Below are positions 22,210-26,756 of a stretch of 26,756 bases of DNA, piece after piece. Source of the stretch: JAVKBW01 sp964352715 (GTDB lineage: Bacteria > Pseudomonadota > Alphaproteobacteria > UBA8366 > Aestuariispiraceae); NCBI GenBank assembly GCA_964352715.1, contig CAYGSU010000057.1, positions 1 to 26,756 of the forward strand, given 5' to 3'. Position numbers and translations under genes: made by a program. Under the pieces are notes generated by a model. That model made no database searches. It was not told the origin of the DNA and saw only the letters and a list, made by a program, of their open reading frames with translations. Within the stretch, counting starts at the first letter, position 1; the number at the start of each line of letters is the position of its first letter.

Positions 22210-24432
22210 ATGGATGATCACATCACGGGCGCAGTGAAGCCAAAGACCAGACCGAATGCAAAGAAGGCTGCCGCGCACAAACCGGAAGTCTATCATCCCG
22301 AGGTCTTCGACCCGACAAAGGTTACAGCGTCATCGCCGGAACGCTTCGTCAACCGCGAGCTTTCATGGCTGGCCTTCAACACGCGTGTGCTTGAAGAGGC
22401 CTCCAACAAGGAACACCCGTTGCTGGAACAGCTTCGGTTTCTGTCCATTTCCGCCAGCAATCTCGATGAATTCTACATGGTGCGAACCGCCGGCCTGAAG
22501 GGCCAGGTGGCCGCAGGCATCAAGACACTGTCGCCGGAAGGTATGACGCCGGCGGAACAGCTAGCTGCGATTTCGCATGCGGCGGGGCAGTTGCTGGACG
22601 ATCAGCAGAAGCGCTGGTCAGGCATTGTGGAGGAACTTCGCGAAGCCGGTATCGCGGTGGTTTCCGCAGACCAGCTTACCGCGCGTGAACGAACCTGGCT
22701 GGACGGCTGGTTTCTGGAGGAGATTTTCCCGGCGATGACGCCGCTTGCGGTCGACCCGGCGCATCCGTTCCCGTTCATTCCCAATCTCGGGCTTGTTCTG
22801 GCCCTGCAGCTTTTTCGCGATTCCGACGACCGGATGATGAACGGCCTGTTGCCGGTGCCGTCCAATATTGATCGTTTCATTCGGTTGCCGGGCCGGGCCC
22901 CTCGGTTCATCTCCATCGAGGATGTCCTGAGTCTCTATTCAAAGCGGCTGTTTCCGGGCTTCGATCTGGTCGGCAAAGGTATGCTTCGGGTGATCCGAGA
23001 CAGCGATGTCGAAATTGACGAAGAAGCGGAAGACCTGGTCCGGACCTTTGAAAGCATGCTGCGGCGGCGGCGGCGCGGCAATGTGATCCGCCTGACCATC
23101 AGTTCCGACATGCCGGAAGACCTGCGCGATTTCGTGATCGGCCAGTTACATGTCGATCTGGCGGATGTCTTCACGCTGGATGGCCTGCTGGGGCTGGTCG
23201 ATGTCAAGCAGCTGATCGTTGATGAACGGGCAGACCTTTTGTTCGTGCCATACAACGCCCGGTTCCCTGAACGCGTACGCGATTACGGCGGTGACTGTTT
23301 CGCCGCCATTCAGGCCAAGGACATTATCGTTCACCACCCGTATGAAAGCTTCGACGTGGTCGTGCAGTTTGTGCGTCAGGCGGCGGAAGACCCGGCGGTG
23401 CTTGCGATCAAGCAGACACTGTACCGCACGTCGAACAATTCGCCGATCGTGAAAGCGCTGATCAACGCCGCCGAGGCCGGCAAGTCGGTCACGGCTCTTG
23501 TGGAGCTGAAAGCGCGGTTCGATGAAGAAGCCAACATCCGCTGGGCGCGCGACCTTGAACGCGCAGGCGTACATGTGGTGTATGGCTTCGTCGACATGAA
23601 GACGCACGCCAAGGTATCGATGGTGGTGCGGCGCGAGGGCAAGGGACTGCGGACATACTGTCACTTCGGCACCGGCAACTATCACCCTATTACCGCCAAG
23701 ATCTATACCGACCTGTCGTTCTTCACTGTCGACCCGGCGCTGTCACGCGATGCGGCGCGGGTGTTCAACTTCATGACCGGGTATGCGACGCCGGAGGAAA
23801 TGGAAAAGCTGTCGATTTCTCCGCTTTATATGCGCCAGAAGCTGATGGCCTGTATCGATGAGGAAATCCAAAACGCCAAGGCGGGCGGAATCGGGCAGAT
23901 CTGGGCCAAGATGAACAACCTGGTCGATACCGGCATTGTCGATGCGCTGTACCGGGCCTCGCAGGCCGGCGTGAAGATCGATCTGATTCTGCGCGGCATC
24001 TGCTGTCTGCGCCCCGGCATACCGGGTCTTTCGGAAAACATAAGGGTGAAAAGTGTGGTCGGCCGGTTTCTGGAACACAGCCGCGTCATGTGTTTCGGTA
24101 GCGGTCACGAATTGCCGTCGCTGGACGCCAAGGTCTTCATTTCATCTGCTGACTGGATGCCGCGGAACCTGAACCGCCGGGTCGAGGCGTTGGTGCCAAT
24201 TGAAAATTCCACCGTGAAGCGACAGATTCTGGAACAGGTGATGAAGGCCAATCTGCGTGACGAGGCGCAGTCGTGGATCATGCAGCCTGACGCCAGTTTC
24301 AAACGGGTGGAACCGGTCGGGAAAGGTTTCAACTGCCAGCACTTCTTCATGACAAACCCCAGTCTTTCGGGCCGCGGCACGGCGCTGAAGCAAAAGAAAA
24401 AGGCCTCGAAGCCTTCGCTCGTGAAGAATTAG
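22210..24432 (+). CDS. ppk: Polyphosphate kinase 1
   Basis: Makes polyphosphate from ATP and runs in reverse. With the ATG at 22210 the product is 740 residues, in the family range; GTG 22147 would add 21 residues and has no clear support. Domain order is normal: N domain (FVNRELSWLAFNTRVLEEASN), H domain with DEFYMVRTAGL, then the C1 and C2 catalytic domains. The autophosphorylated histidine is His466 in MKTHAKVSM and the second essential histidine is His623 in LEHSRVMCF. YCHFGTGNYHPITAKIYTDL is split over the C1 core. The tail is lysine-rich (KQKKKASK). ppx follows about 90 bases later on the same strand, a common pairing. Confidence 0.97.
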   Translation: MDDHITGAVKPKTRPNAKKAAAHKPEVYHPEVFDPTKVTASSPERFVNRELSWLAFNTRVLEEASNKEHPLLEQLRFLSISASNLDEFYMVRTAGLKGQVAAGIKTLSPEGMTPAEQLAAISHAAGQLLDDQQKRWSGIVEELREAGIAVVSADQLTARERTWLDGWFLEEIFPAMTPLAVDPAHPFPFIPNLGLVLALQLFRDSDDRMMNGLLPVPSNIDRFIRLPGRAPRFISIEDVLSLYSKRLFPGFDLVGKGMLRVIRDSDVEIDEEAEDLVRTFESMLRRRRRGNVIRLTISSDMPEDLRDFVIGQLHVDLADVFTLDGLLGLVDVKQLIVDERADLLFVPYNARFPERVRDYGGDCFAAIQAKDIIVHHPYESFDVVVQFVRQAAEDPAVLAIKQTLYRTSNNSPIVKALINAAEAGKSVTALVELKARFDEEANIRWARDLERAGVHVVYGFVDMKTHAKVSMVVRREGKGLRTYCHFGTGNYHPITAKIYTDLSFFTVDPALSRDAARVFNFMTGYATPEEMEKLSISPLYMRQKLMACIDEEIQNAKAGGIGQIWAKMNNLVDTGIVDALYRASQAGVKIDLILRGICCLRPGIPGLSENIRVKSVVGRFLEHSRVMCFGSGHELPSLDAKVFISSADWMPRNLNRRVEALVPIENSTVKRQILEQVMKANLRDEAQSWIMQPDASFKRVEPVGKGFNCQHFFMTNPSLSGRGTALKQKKKASKPSLVKN

Positions 24433-24522
24433 TTTCAGCAGGTTGCTGTCGGTTGCGGTCGGCAACATGCTGTGGCAAGTAACCTGTGTTCGGTAGACAC
24501 GGTAATTCGCCGGGGTGAAATC

Positions 24523-26031
24523 TTGCCAATTCAAAAGCATGTAGATGGATCGCCGGTCGCGGTGATTGACATCGGTTCGAACTCCATCCGGCTGGTTGTC
24601 TACGAGGCTGACGAACGCGCGCCGCTTCCCGTCTTCAATGAAAAAGCCTTGTGCGGGCTTGGCCGCGATCTCGACCGGACCGGCAAGCTCTCCGATGAAG
24701 GCGTGGCGCTGGCGCTGCAGGCGCTGCCCCGGTTCGTTCATCTGGCGGAATCGATGGGTGCCGGGAGGATTGATCTGCTGGCCACCGCAGCGGTTCGCGA
24801 AGCGACCAACGGCGACGATTTCGTGGCAAATGTCAAAGAAGTCTGCGGCCATGACATCACCATCCTGACAGGACTGGAGGAAGCGCGGCTGGCCGCTCTG
24901 GGGCTTCTGTCAGGTACACCGCAAGCCAACGGCATCATGGGCGACCTTGGCGGCGGCAGTGTCGAGCTTGTCGAAGTTTCGAGGGGCGGCATCGGCGATC
25001 TGACGACCCTGCCACTCGGCCCGTTGCGGTTCGGTAGCAAGGTGATTTCAACCCCGGCCAAGGCCAAGCGCGCCATTGACGAAGCCCTGGAGAAAGTCGA
25101 ATGGCTGTCGGTCGGCGAAGGCAAGACATTCTATGCTATCGGCGGAGCATGGCGGTCGCTCGCGCGGCTGCACATGATCCATACCGACTATCCGCTGCAC
25201 ATCATGCATCACTATCAGTTGCCTGTTGAAAAGGCGCTGGATTTTACCCAGCTTGTTTCGAAACTGTCATCCGAAACCCTGTTCAAGATCCACGGGCTGA
25301 ATCGCCGCCGGGTTGAAACCCTTCCGTATGCCGCGATCCTGATGAACCGTTTGCTGCTGAAGATAAAGCCGTCGGATATCGTGCTTTCGGCCTATGGGCT
25401 TCGCGAAGGCAGCCTGTTCGACAAACTTCCGGAAGCGTTGCGCGGGGAAGACCCGCTGATCGACGCCTGCCGCCGCTATTCGCTGCTGCGCAAGGTGTCG
25501 GCGGTTGACGGCGACATGCTGCACGACTGGCTGCGACCGGCTTTTCCCGATGCCGATGCGGAAGAAGACCGGCTAAGACACGCGGCCTGCCTGATCACCG
25601 ATATCGGCCGCTGGGAACATCCGGATTATCGGGCCGAACACACCCTGATGCGTATCCTGAGATTTCCGTTCGTCGGCATCGATCACCATGAACGCTCGTT
25701 CCTGGCAATGTCGGTGGCGGCCCGTTACGGACAACTTAGCGAGACCGACGGGGTCATGCCGACCATCGTCGCGGTCATGGGCGACAAGGAACGCATTCGG
25801 GCTCGCGCCATCGGCATGGCGATCCGGCTGGCCTATTCGCTGTCGGGTGGGGTGATCGACCTGTTACAGCAATTCGCGCTGCGCCGGCTCGATGATGGGC
25901 TTGTTCTGGAAGTGCGTAATCCGGATGCGGCGGCCCTGCTGGGTGATGTTGTCGAGCGGCGATTGGCCTCGCTGGCAAAAATGCTCGATTGTCCCTTCGC
26001 GATGCGGCGCAGCGATACCGACAATAACTGA
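24523..26031 (+). CDS. ppx: Exopolyphosphatase (Ppx/GppA family)
   Basis: Removes phosphate from polyphosphate ends, and family members may also hydrolyse pppGpp. About 502 residues from the TTG at 24523, which is supported by GGGGTGA 5 bases upstream; GTG 24472 gives 519 residues but lacks a ribosome site. The ASKHA nucleotide-binding signature is at the N-terminus, AVIDIGSNSIRLVVYE, and the second phosphate loop is GDLGGGSVELVEV. Between them, LATAAVREATNGDDF and LTGLEEARLAALG are standard. The C-terminal HD-like region (DIGRWEHPDYR, GIDHHERSF) fits the long two-domain Ppx form. It lies in tandem with ppk. Confidence 0.93.
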   Translation: MPIQKHVDGSPVAVIDIGSNSIRLVVYEADERAPLPVFNEKALCGLGRDLDRTGKLSDEGVALALQALPRFVHLAESMGAGRIDLLATAAVREATNGDDFVANVKEVCGHDITILTGLEEARLAALGLLSGTPQANGIMGDLGGGSVELVEVSRGGIGDLTTLPLGPLRFGSKVISTPAKAKRAIDEALEKVEWLSVGEGKTFYAIGGAWRSLARLHMIHTDYPLHIMHHYQLPVEKALDFTQLVSKLSSETLFKIHGLNRRRVETLPYAAILMNRLLLKIKPSDIVLSAYGLREGSLFDKLPEALRGEDPLIDACRRYSLLRKVSAVDGDMLHDWLRPAFPDADAEEDRLRHAACLITDIGRWEHPDYRAEHTLMRILRFPFVGIDHHERSFLAMSVAARYGQLSETDGVMPTIVAVMGDKERIRARAIGMAIRLAYSLSGGVIDLLQQFALRRLDDGLVLEVRNPDAAALLGDVVERRLASLAKMLDCPFAMRRSDTDNN

Positions 26032-26113
26032 CGATCCGTCTGCAACTGTCGTTTCCAATTACATCAAGTCCGGCTATTCTTTCGCGACCAACCGAAATTA
26101 CGGGAGTCGCAGC

Positions 26114-26719
26114 ATGTCGGTTTTGAAGAAGTCAGGCTTTGTCGGCCGTATCGAGGCAATTCTGGTCAACCGGACACCGGACGTCTCCATCGCCACGGAA
26201 AAAAGCGGCGACAGCATGCTCACTTTCGGCGGGCTTGAAGACGATAACCATTATGGCGTCACCCGCGCGTCCTGCGTGCGGTTCGAGGACCAGTATCCGG
26301 AAGGGGCGGAGGTGCGGAATACCCGCCAGCTTTCCATCGTATCCGTCGAGGACCTGGCGGAAATCGCCGACCGGCTTGGCGTTCCTTCAATCGAACCGGA
26401 ATGGCTGGGCGCGAACCTGCTGGTCAGCGGCATCCCGTCTTTCACGCTGGTGCCGCCGAATTCCCGGTTGCTGCTGCCAAGTGGCGCGGGCATCTGCATC
26501 GATCTCGAAAACAAGCCCTGTCAGTTTCCAGCGCAGCTGATCAACGAGGTTTACCCCCGCAAGGGAACCCGGTTCCCGTCGAAGGCCGGCGGCTTGCGCG
26601 GCGTGACCGGTTGGGTCGAGCGGGAAGGGGCGATTGCCGTTGGCGACGCCATCGACCTCCATATTCCGGCTCAGCCGGCATGGCCGGGACTTTCGATCAG
26701 CAAGGTCGCGGCCGAGTAA
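26114..26719 (+). CDS. MOSC domain-containing protein
   Basis: 201 residues. MOSC domains are the sulfur-carrier fold shared with the C-terminus of molybdenum cofactor sulfurases. The conserved cysteine is Cys136 in IDLENKPCQFP, and the ending GVTGWVEREGAIAVGDAIDL matches the usual RGxxxxVxxxGxIxxGD block. GGEDDNH-like text near residues 39-50 (His46) fits the YiiM-type metal/sulfur site. It is a stand-alone MOSC protein with no partner domain. GGGAG lies about 7 bases before the ATG, and 82 bases separate it from ppx. The exact sulfur acceptor is unknown. Confidence 0.85.
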   Translation: MSVLKKSGFVGRIEAILVNRTPDVSIATEKSGDSMLTFGGLEDDNHYGVTRASCVRFEDQYPEGAEVRNTRQLSIVSVEDLAEIADRLGVPSIEPEWLGANLLVSGIPSFTLVPPNSRLLLPSGAGICIDLENKPCQFPAQLINEVYPRKGTRFPSKAGGLRGVTGWVEREGAIAVGDAIDLHIPAQPAWPGLSISKVAAE

Positions 26720-26730
26720 GCTTGGCGGAA

Positions 26731-26754
26731 GACCCCGGCGCTGGGGCCGGGGAT
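26731..26754 (+). terminator. Possible terminator hairpin after the MOSC gene (cut by the window edge)
   Basis: CCCCGGC (26733-26739), GCTGGG, GCCGGGG (26746-26752) forms a perfect 7-base stem 13 bases past the stop. The window ends before a T-run could be seen. Confidence 0.4.
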
Positions 26755-26756
26755 CG

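Noticed and set aside
24452..24466. Hairpin GTTGC-GGTCG-GCAAC between ppk and ppx as a terminator
   Set aside because: No T-run follows and the stem is only 5 bases; at most a leader structure.

Overview
The window is a GC-rich stretch of a Gram-negative chromosome whose gene content and order point to an alphaproteobacterium, probably of the Rhodospirillales type. The evidence is an lptF-lptG-lptD operon divergent from a pepA-holC block, followed by ndk, a purM-purN pair divergent from a DUF2066 / PerM-type permease / hdaA operon, and then ppk and ppx. HdaA and an aa3-oxidase subunit IV-like mini-protein are alphaproteobacterial hallmarks. No tRNA, rRNA, CRISPR array, transposase or phage gene was seen. 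Three runs of exactly 100 N (8304-8403, 12279-12378, 16944-17043) are scaffold placeholders; two of them cut through genes (purN and a CYTH-CHAD gene).

Layout. (1) 1-3015, minus strand: lptF, lptG and the first 260 codons of lptD, which make the LPS export machine. (2) 3307-5760, plus: a two-gene MBOAT acyltransferase / SGNH-like cassette between the lpt operon and pepA. (3) 5858-8953: pepA and holC (plus), a RidA-family gene (minus, stop codon overlapping that of holC) and ndk (plus) with a strong terminator. (4) 9119-12591: a DAO-type FAD oxidoreductase (plus), then on the minus strand a class III nucleotide cyclase, a 45-residue cytochrome oxidase subunit IV-like protein, and purN. (5) 12599-16689: purM (minus) head-to-head with a plus-strand operon of DUF2066, PerM-type permease and hdaA. 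(6) 16840-22064: an accessory block between hdaA and ppk with a CYTH-CHAD gene, a small secreted protein, an MFS transporter overlapping a ZntB-like metal transporter, a PEP-CTERM-like secreted protein with a well-placed CRP-type promoter, and a SixA phosphatase. (7) 22210-26719: ppk, ppx and a MOSC-domain gene.

Working together. The right half is phosphate-centred: PPK makes polyphosphate, PPX degrades it, CHAD proteins are known polyphosphate binders, CYTH enzymes act on triphosphate-type substrates, and SixA is a histidine-phosphate phosphatase. Grouping these as one polyphosphate neighbourhood is my inference from position. The left half is envelope-centred: LPS transport next to a probable glycan O-acylation pair. 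Most genes here are conserved housekeeping. The less ordinary material is the MBOAT/SGNH cassette, the accessory block between hdaA and ppk, the CRP-like class II promoter in front of the PEP-CTERM gene, and the purM/DUF2066 start codons that share bases. I did not find a clearly unprecedented multi-gene system.
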